Shown in pieces: positions 1-8,943 of a stretch of DNA of 64,000 bases; within the stretch, counting starts at the first letter, position 1, and each line of letters begins with the position of its first letter. A model generated the notes under the pieces. That model did not search any database. It saw only the letters and a list, made by a program, of their open reading frames with translations, and had not been told where the DNA came from. The translations under genes and the position numbers were made by a program. The stretch spans positions 62,001 through 126,000 of the forward strand of contig CAVXFB010000007.1 in assembly GCA_963760935.1 (NCBI GenBank). The letters run 5' to 3'. This DNA comes from CAVXFB01 sp963760935. Its GTDB lineage: Bacteria > Planctomycetota > Planctomycetia > Pirellulales > Thermoguttaceae.

Positions 1-424
1 ATGGTGGTGCTGAATCTCGAAGGCGAGATCGGCGGCACAATGGTCTTGATGTTCGACGAGAATGACGGCCGGCGCTTGGCCGCTTCGCTGCTCCACTGCG
101 CCTCCAGATGAAGGACCCGACTGGAACGACATGGAGACTTCGGCACTGGCCGAAACCGGAAACATCCTGGGCTGCGCCTACATCAACTCCATTACTCGCT
201 TGATCGACCGGCAGTTGGTGCCCTCGGTGCCGCACTTCGTTCAGGACTACGGCGCCAGCGTACTTCAGCAGGCCATGGTGGCCCAGGCGACAGACCGCGA
301 TACCGTGCTGGTTTGCCGCACCGGGTTCCATTGTGCCAACGAGAATCTGAGTTGGCGAGTCTTGTTCGTCCCCAGTGTTGCTCTGCGCGAGGCGATGGAA
401 AGCGCCATGCAAATGAAACTCTAG
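1..424 (+). CDS. cheC: Chemotaxis phosphatase CheC (5' partial, frameshifted)
   Basis: CheC-family proteins dephosphorylate CheY-P and bind CheD. Frame 1 from base 1 encodes the end of the first half (LEGEIGGTMVLMFDE, then RRLAASLL) and hits TGA at 109-111. The conserved helix WNDMETSALAETGNILGCAY, with the E-x2-N signature, continues in frame 2 to a TAG at 422-424. A +1 shift near position 100 joins the two parts. The true start lies left of the window. The neighbouring cheD and response regulator support the call. The shift may be a real mutation or a sequence error. Confidence 0.8.
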
Positions 425-457
425 ATCGGCCATCCATTGACAACAACGTACGGCACC

Positions 458-949
458 ATGAGTTTTTGCAAGGCCAACACGACGTCGCAGCAGACCGCGG
501 TCGGAATCGGTCAAGCCATCTTGGCCGCCCAGCCAGACCGGCTTACCACAATCCTCGGTTCCTGCGTCGGCGTGGCCATGTATGCGCCGCAGCAACGCCT
601 AGGCATGCTCGGCCACATTGTGCTGGCACGCTCCGCGGGAGCCACGAATTATCCGGCCAAGTTTGCCGATACGGCCGTGCCGCACATGGTGTCGACGCTC
701 GTGCGTCATGGTGCTAATGTCGGCACTTTAGTGGCGAAGATCGCCGGAGGCGCTTGCATGTTTGAGGACTGCAAGTCCATGCAGATCGGCATCGCAAATG
801 TTGAAGCGGTACTTCAGGCCCTGGCAAATGCCGGGGTCCGCATCGCGGGGCAGTCCGTGGGCGGGACGTTCGGTCGCCGCGTTTGTTTCGATCTCACTAC
901 CGGCTCCCTCACCGTGGAGTCGAACGGGAATACACTGCACACTATTTGA
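458..949 (+). CDS. cheD: Chemoreceptor glutamine deamidase CheD
   Basis: CheD deamidates glutamines of methyl-accepting chemoreceptors and is controlled by CheC. From the ATG at 458 the protein has 163 residues. It carries LGSCVGVAMY with catalytic Cys36, His53 in GHIVL and Thr30, at the same relative spacing as the Cys/His/Thr triad of Thermotoga CheD. The KIAGGACMF block near residue 93 is also typical. A TTG at 437 in the same frame would add seven residues, but the ATG is preferred. It follows cheC by about 30 bp and precedes a response regulator, so the three form an adaptation module. Confidence 0.93.
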   Translation: MSFCKANTTSQQTAVGIGQAILAAQPDRLTTILGSCVGVAMYAPQQRLGMLGHIVLARSAGATNYPAKFADTAVPHMVSTLVRHGANVGTLVAKIAGGACMFEDCKSMQIGIANVEAVLQALANAGVRIAGQSVGGTFGRRVCFDLTTGSLTVESNGNTLHTI

Positions 950-968
950 ACGGAAGGAGTTTTCGATT

Positions 969-1376
969 ATGGCCAAGACACTCCTGGTGGCTGACGACGC
1001 CGCCATAATTCGGGCAAAGATCAAAGAAGCGGCCTGCAGCGCCGGTTGGACGATTGCGGCTGAGGCTCGCAATGGCAAGGAAGCAGTGGAACGCTATGCG
1101 GAATGCCGGCCCACGGCGGTGACGATCGATCTTGTCATGCCTCAATACGATGGCATCTACGCATTACGCGAAATAATGACCCTCGATCCCGCGGCCAAAG
1201 TCGTCGTGGTCAGCGCCATCGAGCAGAAGAGCGTGCTCAAGGCCGCCTTCAATCTCGGCGCAACGGACTTCGTCGTGAAGCCCTTTGACCGCAACATGCT
1301 GATCAAGACGCTCGAACAACTCGTCTCATCCGAGACGCCGGCAAGCGATCCGGAACTGTGCGCGACGCCCGGGTGA
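969..1376 (+). CDS. Single-domain CheY-like response regulator
   Basis: A 135-residue receiver domain with no output domain. Visible residues are the acidic pair Asp9-Asp10, phospho-acceptor Asp54 (TIDLVMPQYDG), Ser82 and Lys104 (VVKPF). The ATG at 969 is preceded by a strong Shine-Dalgarno, GGAAGGAG, ending about 10 bases upstream. A longer in-frame extension back to 762 overlaps cheD and lacks such a site, so it is rejected. The gene follows cheD by 19 bp and is probably co-transcribed. It is likely a CheY that is a substrate of the CheC phosphatase. Confidence 0.9.
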   Translation: MAKTLLVADDAAIIRAKIKEAACSAGWTIAAEARNGKEAVERYAECRPTAVTIDLVMPQYDGIYALREIMTLDPAAKVVVVSAIEQKSVLKAAFNLGATDFVVKPFDRNMLIKTLEQLVSSETPASDPELCATPG

Positions 1377-1665
1377 ACATCGCTATCCAATTGCCGACAA
1401 AGCAGCGGTCTACGCCCAGATCGCGGCATGCGCAAACCGGGCGGTAGACCTGAGCCCCACGAAGCCCTCTCGCCATTCTCAAGCGCGGTGGAGACACCTC
1501 GCTTCAATCAGCATCGCCACGACGAGCTCGCAAATCATGCGGGCTTATCGCCATTGGCGGCCTCCCTGCATCTTCTCGATGTTGCAGGAAGATTGGACGA
1601 TCTGCTACAATCCCCGGCTGAGGAACATGCTGCGCAGTCCACACATTTCAAGGAGGAGCCGAACT

Positions 1666-1902
1666 ATGAGCCGCCGACTCGTTGGTGCGATGCTGGTCAC
1701 TGCGGGTATTGTATTTGGGATGACGTTGGATCGTTGCGCGACGCCGGAAGTTGCTCAGGCGGCAACACGAGCCGAATCCGCCGAGGGGCCGGACGATGTC
1801 GCGGCGGAGTTGAAGGTGATCAAGACGCAGGTGAAAGAGATCAACAAGCTTCTTCAGTCCGGCACGCTACGGGTGGTAGTCGTCATCAATCCCGACCGGT
1901 AG
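1666..1902 (+). CDS. Small membrane-anchored or secreted protein, unknown
   Basis: A 78-residue protein. The ATG at 1666 has the Shine-Dalgarno AGGAGGAG at 1651-1658. Residues 5-20 form a hydrophobic segment (LVGAMLVTAGIVFGM), then a hydrophilic stretch and an amphipathic helix (AAELKVIKTQVKEINKLLQ), and a beta-like tail TLRVVVVINPD. It looks like a signal-anchored oligomerising peptide. I do not recognise the family. The strong ribosome site and sensible architecture support a real gene. The 289 bp before it, after the response regulator, show no gene. Confidence 0.6.
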   Translation: MSRRLVGAMLVTAGIVFGMTLDRCATPEVAQAATRAESAEGPDDVAAELKVIKTQVKEINKLLQSGTLRVVVVINPDR

Positions 1903-1980
1903 AGAAACGAACTCTTATAATGCGCTGGTCCCACTGCAATAGGCGGAGCCCGCTTGCGTCGTTGGAATTCTCACGGCATC

Positions 1981-2499
1981 CTACAATGGCGCGTGCTGTT
2001 GGATGAGCACAAGTTGGTAGCCGATCAGGACCGCGTAGAGCGCTATTGTCAACGGAATAAGGTGCGCGACGCGCAGACGGGTGCCGAAAAGGTAGTGATT
2101 CTTGCAAATAAGTAGCAGCGGCAGGCCGGCAGCAGTCAATGTGTACTTGACGGCCAGGAACGGCCAGACGCCGTAGCCGAGCAAATGGTCCATGAGCGGA
2201 TTGACCTCGACGCCTCCAGCGCCCAACAAATGGATGGTCAAGGCTGCGTCGACCATCGAGGCGGTTAAGAGCAATATGACGCCCACCCACATTGCAGCCG
2301 AGAATCGGTCAACAAAGTAGGGTCGTTGATGCTCGGGCAAGCGTCGATGGCGCATGCGATATCCGGCCGGCGGCAGCGCGGCCCATGGGCTCGTAGGTTC
2401 GCCACGTCGGTCGGAACACATCCGACGATCATCGGCAGGTTGCGCCGTCCCATCGGCGCTTGGCATGACTACTGGCGGTTGCTCATTCATCGGTGGCAT
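1981..2499 (-). CDS. DUF5658-like membrane protein
   Basis: A 172-residue protein with a proline- and arginine-rich cytoplasmic N-terminus (about 65 residues) and then three to four hydrophobic segments. The pattern VDAALTIHLLGAGGVEVNPLM, followed by a Lys within the next helix (VKYTLTA), matches the DUF5658 family of short membrane proteins, whose function is unknown. It is the last leftward gene after the pseudopilin cluster, separated by only 13 bp, so it may belong to that transcript. Family assignment is from pattern recall. Confidence 0.65.
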   Translation of the reverse strand: MPPMNEQPPVVMPSADGTAQPADDRRMCSDRRGEPTSPWAALPPAGYRMRHRRLPEHQRPYFVDRFSAAMWVGVILLLTASMVDAALTIHLLGAGGVEVNPLMDHLLGYGVWPFLAVKYTLTAAGLPLLLICKNHYLFGTRLRVAHLIPLTIALYAVLIGYQLVLIQQHAPL

Positions 2500-2512
2500 T
2501 CAATGGTGCAGA

Positions 2513-2920
2513 TTAGGGGGATGCAGGCGCAAAATCGTCCGGCATTGGCGCTGGATTCTCGCCTGTTTGCGTTGGGCGGCAATGCACCGACCAGGTCGTG
2601 TCTTCCTGCACGGTAAAGGTTACGGTGTACGATCGGCTTCCAGCCGGCGTATTCAGCACCACGCCGCAAGCATAGGGGCTGCTAGCTGGCAAGCCAGTCT
2701 CAAGCAAATGCATGGCACGCGCCAATGCGTGAATGCTGCCCGCGTCGCATTGGACTTGCAGGCTATGGGTCGAGGCAACGCGCAGGGCTGATGCCACCCG
2801 CCGCCAGGTCACGCCCAGCAGCGAGACGAACAGCACAATAAAGATCATCACCAGCATCAGCGCGTAACCGCGCCGGTATGATCGGCGTCGGATTATGGGC
2901 TCTTGGCGATTAGCGTGCAT
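2513..2920 (-). CDS. PilX/GspK-like minor pilus component
   Basis: A 135-residue protein with an arginine-rich head followed by one long hydrophobic helix (GYALMLVMIFIVLFVSLLG), the layout of PilX/GspK-type minor pseudopilins; the rest is a small soluble domain. The start overlaps the end of the preceding pseudopilin gene by 28 bp, indicating translational coupling. No canonical GFTLLE motif is present, but the glycine before the hydrophobic stretch could be a prepilin peptidase site. Probably part of the pseudopilus tip complex. Confidence 0.6.
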   Translation of the reverse strand: MHANRQEPIIRRRSYRRGYALMLVMIFIVLFVSLLGVTWRRVASALRVASTHSLQVQCDAGSIHALARAMHLLETGLPASSPYACGVVLNTPAGSRSYTVTFTVQEDTTWSVHCRPTQTGENPAPMPDDFAPASP

Positions 2921-3429
2921 GTGCGTGTAAGATTGTCAGACTTGAACGCCATAGTTATGCGAACCGCATCGGTTCCTTCGGATGCGATGTGCAGACTGTC
3001 AAAATCCTGTGCAACGATATAGGTCGTATCGGCGTTGCGATCCCAACGAACCAAGGCATTGCCATCGATACGATAGACGATGACGGTGTCCGGCGTCACC
3101 CAGTCGGCCTGATTGTTAGGCGCAGAGCCTCCGTCAAAGCAAAGCCACAATTGGTTGTTTCCTTGTTGAGTCCATCCAACCCATCGTCCTAGTTTCTTGT
3201 CACCCAACCGGGCCGAGGGATCGGCCACGCTGCCGCCAAGGTCACGGCTGAGAGTTGCCACTGCAAATTCCATCTCTTGCACAAGTTGCCCCCGTCCCAC
3301 GAGATCGGCCGCCGGCCGGCCAACGCCGATCCAGGCCGAAGACAGCAATACGGCCAGGAAGACCGTCAGCCCACTGACGATCATTACTTCCAACAGCGTA
3401 AAACCACGGCGACAATGCATGGCAATCAA
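2893..3429 (-). CDS. Prepilin-type protein, GspJ-like
   Basis: A 178-residue protein with the class III prepilin signal RRGFTLLEVMIVSGLTVFLA at residues 7-26. The glycine is the expected cleavage position and the following Phe would be N-methylated. The C-terminal part (QEMEFAVATLSRDLGG) resembles GspJ-type minor pseudopilins. Its start overlaps the stop of the upstream pseudopilin by 4 bp (ATGA). An internal Met at residue 4 is an alternative start. Likely a minor pseudopilin of the secretion/pilus machine encoded upstream. Confidence 0.8.
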   Translation of the reverse strand: MIAMHCRRGFTLLEVMIVSGLTVFLAVLLSSAWIGVGRPAADLVGRGQLVQEMEFAVATLSRDLGGSVADPSARLGDKKLGRWVGWTQQGNNQLWLCFDGGSAPNNQADWVTPDTVIVYRIDGNALVRWDRNADTTYIVAQDFDSLHIASEGTDAVRITMAFKSDNLTRTCTLIAKSP

Positions 3430-4280
3430 TGGGGTACGAGCACCTCGACCGAGACATTCGCGGTAACGTCCTCGGTGGCGGACGACTTGTCGAGCGAAAG
3501 GACCTGCACTCTATTTTCGAGGGGGACGAGGCGCATCCCGTCAGCCACGACGTAGCCCGACGTAGCCTCGCCGTCTAGCTGTACGCGCACCGTGGAGTTG
3601 CGCACGAACTGCGTGCTCAACGTTTGCCACGGCCGGCCATCGTCCAAAGGCCCCGCGGGAGCGTTGCGTTGGTCGACCAACGCGTCGGTCGTAGATGTTT
3701 CGCCGTCATAGATTGTGTAGCAGGCAGCATCCGTTTGATCCGATGCCTCTGGCCAGGTTGCCTCAACCTGATACCACCCGGGAATCACAGAGGTGAAAGT
3801 CCATGTGGCAACGTTGGTTCCCGTGGGCGTCGAACCTTCTGGAGGCGCCGCATGACGGCGAGAGTCGGCTTGATACGCCAACGGATTGGAATCGGCGACC
3901 CAGCCCAGATCGGCCTCAGCGTAGCACGCGTCGCCATCGTCGCCGCTCAAGACAGGCGACGTCGGCTTCGGGCCGGGGTCCACGTCGGTGATCGATGCTC
4001 CGGCTCCTAACTTGCGTGCCCAGGTATCGGAAGACGGAACCAAATACCAAGTCCCCGACGATGGCAACCGTTTCTCCAGCGACCTCAACGCTTTCGAGTG
4101 CATGTTCAATAGCGGAAATAGTCCGGCAATGGCGACACCAAGAATCAGCAGGGCGACCTCAAGTTCCAGGAGCGTGAAGCCAAATAGCGACGAGCGCCGT
4201 GATGGACGTCGCTCGACCGGCGCGAGGCCAATCGGCAGCCCGTGTCGTTCAGTCCGAATATAGACAAAGTTACGTGGCAT
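3426..4280 (-). CDS. Prepilin-type protein with golvesin-like C-terminal domain
   Basis: From the ATG at 4280 the product has 284 residues. A prepilin N-terminus (FGFTLLELEVALLILGVAIA) lies about 35 residues in. About 125 residues of it, from residue ~140, match the golvesin C-terminal-like beta domain pattern: GWYQVEATWPEASDQTDAAC, YTIYDG, VDQRNAP, then GYVVADGMRLVP. That domain is usually found on secreted carbohydrate-active or adhesive proteins. Its fusion to a pseudopilin suggests a ligand-binding pilus tip protein, which is inference. A longer in-frame extension up to 4394 runs into the upstream gene and is not favoured. Confidence 0.8.
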   Translation of the reverse strand: MPRNFVYIRTERHGLPIGLAPVERRPSRRSSLFGFTLLELEVALLILGVAIAGLFPLLNMHSKALRSLEKRLPSSGTWYLVPSSDTWARKLGAGASITDVDPGPKPTSPVLSGDDGDACYAEADLGWVADSNPLAYQADSRRHAAPPEGSTPTGTNVATWTFTSVIPGWYQVEATWPEASDQTDAACYTIYDGETSTTDALVDQRNAPAGPLDDGRPWQTLSTQFVRNSTVRVQLDGEATSGYVVADGMRLVPLENRVQVLSLDKSSATEDVTANVSVEVLVPH

Positions 4281-4284
4281 AGTG

Positions 4285-4727
4285 CTATTGAAATCCGACC
4301 GTGATTTCCGTTGCGCCGCCGCCATGCAGGGAGCCTGCCAGTATTCCGCCCTCATCGATGGTAAAACTGCCCGTCCAACCCGCTGGGTTTTCACGTGTGG
4401 CCGTGGCTACAAAGGCGGCGGCGCTGGCCGACGTGACGGCATAAGTGTATCCTCCGAAGACGCGGCGATTTCGGGATCCAAGAGTCCGAGGGTGCGAAGC
4501 GTTGCCAAATCGGCGGCGTACACATGGTGGTCGAGCCAGTAGAGTCGCTCGGCGACCCAGATGGCGCGGAGATTGGCGGCCGCGATATCGGCACGCGATT
4601 GCTCTACAGCGCGCCAATAACTTGGCGCGGCCAGCCCAGTAAGAATGCCAATGACCGTGATCACGACCATCACTTCGACGAGCGTATATCCCAAGTGCCG
4701 GCGTTTTGTCGATTGTGTGGAGCACAT
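4285..4727 (-). CDS. Prepilin-type protein, frameshifted
   Basis: The N-terminal half, from the ATG at 4727, reads a type IV prepilin signal (LGYTLVEVMVVITVIGILTG) and a pilin-like helix to LGLLDPEIAA. The sensible C-terminal half (VFGGYTYAVTSASAAAFVAT through GSFTIDEGG to a stop at 4285) is in another frame, with the switch near 4450. The joined product would be about 147 residues, a normal size for GspG/GspH-like pseudopilins. It follows gspF by 43 bp. Either a broken gene or a single-base assembly error. Confidence 0.75.
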
Positions 4728-4770
4728 GGGAGTAATCTGCTGTTCCCGAACACGTCGTTGCCGTTCCGGC

Positions 4771-5865
4771 TTAATGGATCTTCCCCGCCATCTCAAACAT
4801 TGGCATATAAATAGACATCATCAGGCCCGCCACCGTAACTCCCATGCCCATGATAATCACGGGCTCGAGGAGCTTTGTAACGCGAAGGATAAGGGTTTCC
4901 ATGCGTTCTTTGTAATAGGGCGCAATTTGATCCATCACCATGGAAAGTTGACCGGATTCCTCACCGACGTGAATCATGTTGGTCATCATGGTGGTGAAGA
5001 GTCGAGTTTCTTCGAGGGACGCTGCCAGCGGACGTCCGGCGGACACGCGGGATTGCACGCGAGACAAGGCGTCGCGGTATGGCGGATTGGTATGAAAGAC
5101 GCCTTCCAACGTGACCAGCGTCTCCAGCATGGGGATGCCGCTGCGGAGCAGAAGGGAAATGCCGGTGGCGAACTGGTACATTGCCGCGCTAACGATAAGC
5201 TCGCCGACCATGGGCAGCCCTACTCCGACTCCCAGGAAGCGGCGGCGGCCTCCGTCCGTCTTTGCGTACTTTCCTATGGCGACCGCGACGGCGATGAGAC
5301 CGCCCAAGATATAGGGCCCATAGGCTACGATGAAGTTGGACAGGTCGACGACGAACTGGGTAACGCCGGGGAGTTCTGCGCCCATGTCCTTGAACATCTT
5401 GGCAAACGTCGGCACGACCAGCCACAGCATGGCGGTGACCGCAATTATGGCGACGCTGATAAGAATGATCGGATACATCAAGGCGCCCATTACCTTGCGT
5501 CGCGTTTCTCTGGAATCGCGGATTTGCTTATTGAGTTCGACCAACACCAAGGCCATTTGGCCGGTTATTTCGCCGGTGCGGATCACTTCGATCCAGTGAT
5601 GCTGAAAGACGCCGACGTAGTTGGCGGCGGCGGCATGCACGGAACTGCCGGAGGCCACGCGTGCGGCAATCTGCTCCAACACCACTCGCATCTTTGTGCT
5701 CTGATTCTGCTCGGCGCAGATTTGCAGGGCCTGCAATAGCGGCGTGCCGGAGGAAACGAGCGTCGAGAGCTGCTGAAAGAAGGTCATCTTGTCGTCCAAG
5801 GTGATCTTCTTGTGCGGCTTGCTCGACACTCTCGCCCGAGCGATAAACCAGTCTTCAAAAGCCAT
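4771..5865 (-). CDS. gspF: Type II secretion/type IV pilus inner-membrane platform protein GspF/PilC
   Basis: A 364-residue platform protein with two copies of the GspF domain. The first copy (TFFQQLSTLVSSGTPLLQAL) begins near residue 28 and the second (FATGISLLLRSGIPMLETL) near residue 230. Each is followed by hydrophobic helices, and the protein ends with a transmembrane segment near VIIMGMGVTVAGLMMSIYMP. The family bridges the cytoplasmic ATPase to the pseudopilus. It is somewhat shorter than the usual 400 residues because the N-terminus is compact. It lies 92 bp downstream of the ATPase gene. Confidence 0.93.
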   Translation of the reverse strand: MAFEDWFIARARVSSKPHKKITLDDKMTFFQQLSTLVSSGTPLLQALQICAEQNQSTKMRVVLEQIAARVASGSSVHAAAANYVGVFQHHWIEVIRTGEITGQMALVLVELNKQIRDSRETRRKVMGALMYPIILISVAIIAVTAMLWLVVPTFAKMFKDMGAELPGVTQFVVDLSNFIVAYGPYILGGLIAVAVAIGKYAKTDGGRRRFLGVGVGLPMVGELIVSAAMYQFATGISLLLRSGIPMLETLVTLEGVFHTNPPYRDALSRVQSRVSAGRPLAASLEETRLFTTMMTNMIHVGEESGQLSMVMDQIAPYYKERMETLILRVTKLLEPVIIMGMGVTVAGLMMSIYMPMFEMAGKIH

Positions 5866-5957
5866 GCGTGTTGTCGATCTCTAGGTTGATAATGGTCTGC
5901 AAGGCAACGATTTGTGGCGTGATTTTCGGCCTCCCGTTGGTCGGCACGAATTGTGCG

Positions 5958-7688
5958 TTACTCCTCGTTGCTCATGGCAACGGTCAAAACTTCTTCGAGA
6001 CTGGTCAACCCAGCCCGAACTTTGTCCATGCCGCTGTCCAACAACAATTTCATTCCTTCCTCGGCGCTGCCGTGCGGAGTTCCGGCAGCGAAGCCCGGGT
6101 TTGGATCAGGTTTGCCATGCGGGGCGTGATCCGCACTACTTCGAAAACACCGACTCGCCCTTTATAGCCGGCACCGCGGCACTGGTCGCAACCCACCGGT
6201 CGGTACAATACTTGCCCTTCTTCCAGGCCGTGAACCTTGGCCGTTTCGGCGTCGCATTCAAACGCTTCTTTGCACGACTTGCAGAGCCGCCGGACAAGCC
6301 GCTGCGCCTCGAGCACGCGCAGAGTCGACGCCAGCAAGAACGGCTCGATGCCCATATCCACGAGGCGGTTGATGGCCGATAACGAGTCATTCGTGTGAAT
6401 GGTCGAGAGCACGAAGTGGCCAGTGAGCGCCGCTCGCAGACAAATGCCGGCCGTCTCCTGATCGCGGACCTCGCCGACCATGATTACGTCGGGATCTTGA
6501 CGCAGGAAGGCGCGCAGGGCGCCGGCGAAGGTTAGTCCGACCTGCGTTTTCACCTGTACCTGGTTGATTCCCTTGAATTTGTACTCGACAGGGTCTTCCA
6601 CGGTGCAGATGTTGGTGTCCGGCTCGTTGAGTTTATTGAGGCAGGCGTAGAGCGTAGTGCTCTTACCGCTGCCGGTCGGGCCGGTGACGAGCATCAGTCC
6701 GTGCGGCATCTGGATCGACTCGATCAAGTCTTTGGATTGCCGCTCGTCGAAGCCGAGTCCCATCAGGTCGATGGGAATCGCCCCCTTGTCCAAAATGCGC
6801 ATGACGATCTTCTCGCCATAGACTGTGGGCACAGTGCTGACGCGCAAGTCGATGCGCCGGTCGCCAGTTCTTAAGGCGATGGCCCCGTCTTGAGGAACGC
6901 GTTTCTCGGCAATGTCCATTTTCGCCAAGATCTTAAAACGCGACACGACGGATACGAACTGCGATCGGGGAGGTGGCAGAATCTCGCGCAGGCGCTCCAT
7001 CCACTCGTAGTCGAATCGCACAGGATTCTTCAAACGGTTCGATATGGATGTCGCTCGCCCCCGCTCGCAGGGCCTGCTCCAGAATCTGGTTTACCATGCG
7101 GACCACACGACCGTCCGGACCTGGGGGCGGGGGTACGTCGATGTCGAGAATTTCTTCGCCATCGCTGTCCTCGGGCAGGTCCTCCGAATCGTCGTCCCCC
7201 GCATACTCCTCAATATGTTCAATGAAGTTCGTGCGCGTAGTACGATACAGCGTTTCCATGAACTTCTCGACCATCGTGATCGAGCCAATCATGGGGCAAA
7301 TATTGAGATTGGTAAGCAGTTGTAGTTCGTCGACCATCAACATGGCTTCAAACGTAGTGAAGGCCACGTCGAGGGTGTCGTCGTGCAGTTCGACCGGCAC
7401 AAACATGTTTTCGCGGCAGAGCTTCTCGGGCAGCAGACTGGCCAACCGCGGATCAATCACACTGGGGACCATGTCGAACATCGGGACCATCAGATAGTCA
7501 GCGTAGGCCTCGGCAATATGCTGGTCCATGACCAGCCCCTTGCCAACGAGGGTCGCCTCGAGCGACGTATGGTCCTTGGCCCGGGCCTCATTGATGCCGT
7601 CGATCTGTGCGGGAGTGAGAATCTCCTTTTCCAGCAGAAGCTGGATCAACAGAGGCTGCGTGCTGGTCAATTCGGCAGTGTTGGACAT
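5958..7688 (-). CDS. gspE: Type II secretion/type IV pilus assembly ATPase GspE/PilB (two frameshifts)
   Basis: The N-terminal MshEN-type domain and SDIHIEPFE lie in one frame (7688 to about 7000). The ATPase core is in a second frame, with Walker A TGPTGSGKST, the Asp box RQDPDVIMVGEVRD, the His box and a tetracysteine Zn site (CKSC and CDQC). The last ~32 residues, GMKLLLDSGMDKVRAGLTSL onward, are in a third frame ending with TAA at 5958-5960. The frame switches fall near 6998 and 6063. The joined protein is about 575 residues, normal for the family. Each break is at a conserved motif, so the ancestral gene was intact. Confidence 0.9.
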
Positions 7689-7692
7689 ACGC

Positions 7693-8348
7693 TCACTTTC
7701 CCGCCTTTTCCATTACACCGCCGCCGCCGGGACGCTCGCCGGTCGCGGCGACCACAGGCTTATTCGCGTCTGGCGGTTTGACAGCGCTCGTCGATTTACC
7801 CTCGGCCTCGCGTTTGGAGTCGGGAGTCAGGCCGGCAGCAACGTTGGAATACGTCAATTCCACGATCTTTCCTTGGCATTCCAATAATACCTTATGCGGC
7901 AGCACACTTATGAGTTTGTATGACGGCGCCCGGGCGCAACCGGCAAGACCGCATCTTGGGCGGCATAGAGGTGCCCGTTGATTACTGCCAACCTCCGGTC
8001 GCCAAAAATGCACGTCGCATCGAGCTTGACGTCGGCAAGCGGGTTGGCTCGCTGATAGGACGTTTGCGTACCCCGCGAGCCGGCAGCCGCGGCAAGCGAC
8101 GCTTCCGCCGACTTGGCCGCTTTCCGCTGGGCGGCCAAGGTGGCCGCGTCCTTGCCTCCCCAAGGGCTCTTAGTGGGAGGCGGTGGTAAGGTGGGCGAGA
8201 ACAACGAGGCTGCAATTTCCGGCGCCTTTGCCGCCTTCTTCGGCTGGTGCGAACTCGACGTCAGTTCGTAAATGCTCGGCCAAGCGCAATAGCCGACAAA
8301 TGCCAGTACGACCCCTAAAGGCGCTACTTTGCTAGCCGAAATTGCCAT
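7693..8348 (-). CDS. PilP/GspC-like pilus or secretion protein (frameshifted)
   Basis: Starts at the ATG at 8348, one base after the PilO-like stop. One transmembrane anchor (VAPLGVVLAFVGYCAWPSIY) is followed by a proline/alanine-rich linker. The C-terminal domain begins LDATCIFGDRRLAVINGHLY in one frame and continues LISVLPHKVLLECQGKIVEL in another, with the break near 7930. Together they give the short beta domain (INGxxY ... V ... xxLxYxG-like) seen in PilP/GspC/FecR-like pilus proteins. Family assignment is by position and pattern. The downstream ATPase starts 4 bp later. Confidence 0.7.
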
Positions 8349-8349
8349 T

Positions 8350-8943
8350 TTATCCCGCCAATCCCAACACGGTCAGTGTCATTACCATGTCGTCTTTATT
8401 CATTTCCGATTCCTTGCCTTTCCCATTCCTCGCTCGCTTGTTTTCCATGTCGTTGGCCAGAGCCAGACTTATCTCATCGGTGCGCAGTAGCCGCGGGTTC
8501 GATTCCAGCCAGCGAAGGAATTGATCCAAATCGAAAAGGGACCCCTGCAATTCAATGGTCATGACGATCACCATGCAGGGACCAATCTTCTTTGTCGGCA
8601 AACAGTCGAGCTTGGTTAGTTTCAAGGGACAGCGTCGAATTCCTTCGTGCATGTACTGCATCCATTCGGTGCTGTCGGCTTGCTGGGGGACCCGCTTGGC
8701 AAATCGGCTGCATTGCGCCTGCAAGTGCTCAATCGTAGCGGCCAATTCGGCCATCTTCCGCTCACGACTCAGCGCCGCGGTAGAGGCCGCGATTTTCCCT
8801 CCCAGCGGCACGTAAACCGCCGTGTAACCGATCACCAACACCAAGCCAATCATTATGATTCGCAATTGCAGAGGGTCGTAGAGGCACTCGATCAGACGGG
8901 CTTTCAGGCTGGCTCTGCGATCACCGGTTTCGGTCGGAATCAT
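8350..8943 (-). CDS. PilO-like type IV pilus/secretion protein
   Basis: A 197-residue bitopic protein. A cytoplasmic N-terminus is followed by a transmembrane helix (IIMIGLVLVIGYTAVYVPLG), a coiled coil (LSRERKMAELAATIEHLQAQ) and a ferredoxin-like C-terminal half containing ELQGSLFDLDQFLRWLESN, a typical PilO element. The start overlaps the stop of the PilM/N-like gene by 4 bp. It probably sits in the periplasmic alignment complex that links the ATPase/platform to the secretin. Confidence 0.75.
   Translation of the reverse strand: MIPTETGDRRASLKARLIECLYDPLQLRIIMIGLVLVIGYTAVYVPLGGKIAASTAALSRERKMAELAATIEHLQAQCSRFAKRVPQQADSTEWMQYMHEGIRRCPLKLTKLDCLPTKKIGPCMVIVMTIELQGSLFDLDQFLRWLESNPRLLRTDEISLALANDMENKRARNGKGKESEMNKDDMVMTLTVLGLAG

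Noticed and set aside
1428..2006. 192-codon plus-strand open frame
   Set aside because: Overlaps a better small gene at 1666-1902 that has a strong Shine-Dalgarno and a signal segment; the longer frame has no recognisable sequence.
4645..5739. 364-codon plus-strand open frame
   Set aside because: Exact shadow of gspF on the minus strand; composition is His/Gly-rich and no family signature is visible.
6050..7688. Programmed ribosomal frameshift in gspE
   Set aside because: Two breaks in one gene plus many others in the window, without slippery heptamers or downstream pseudoknots that I can see; indels are simpler.
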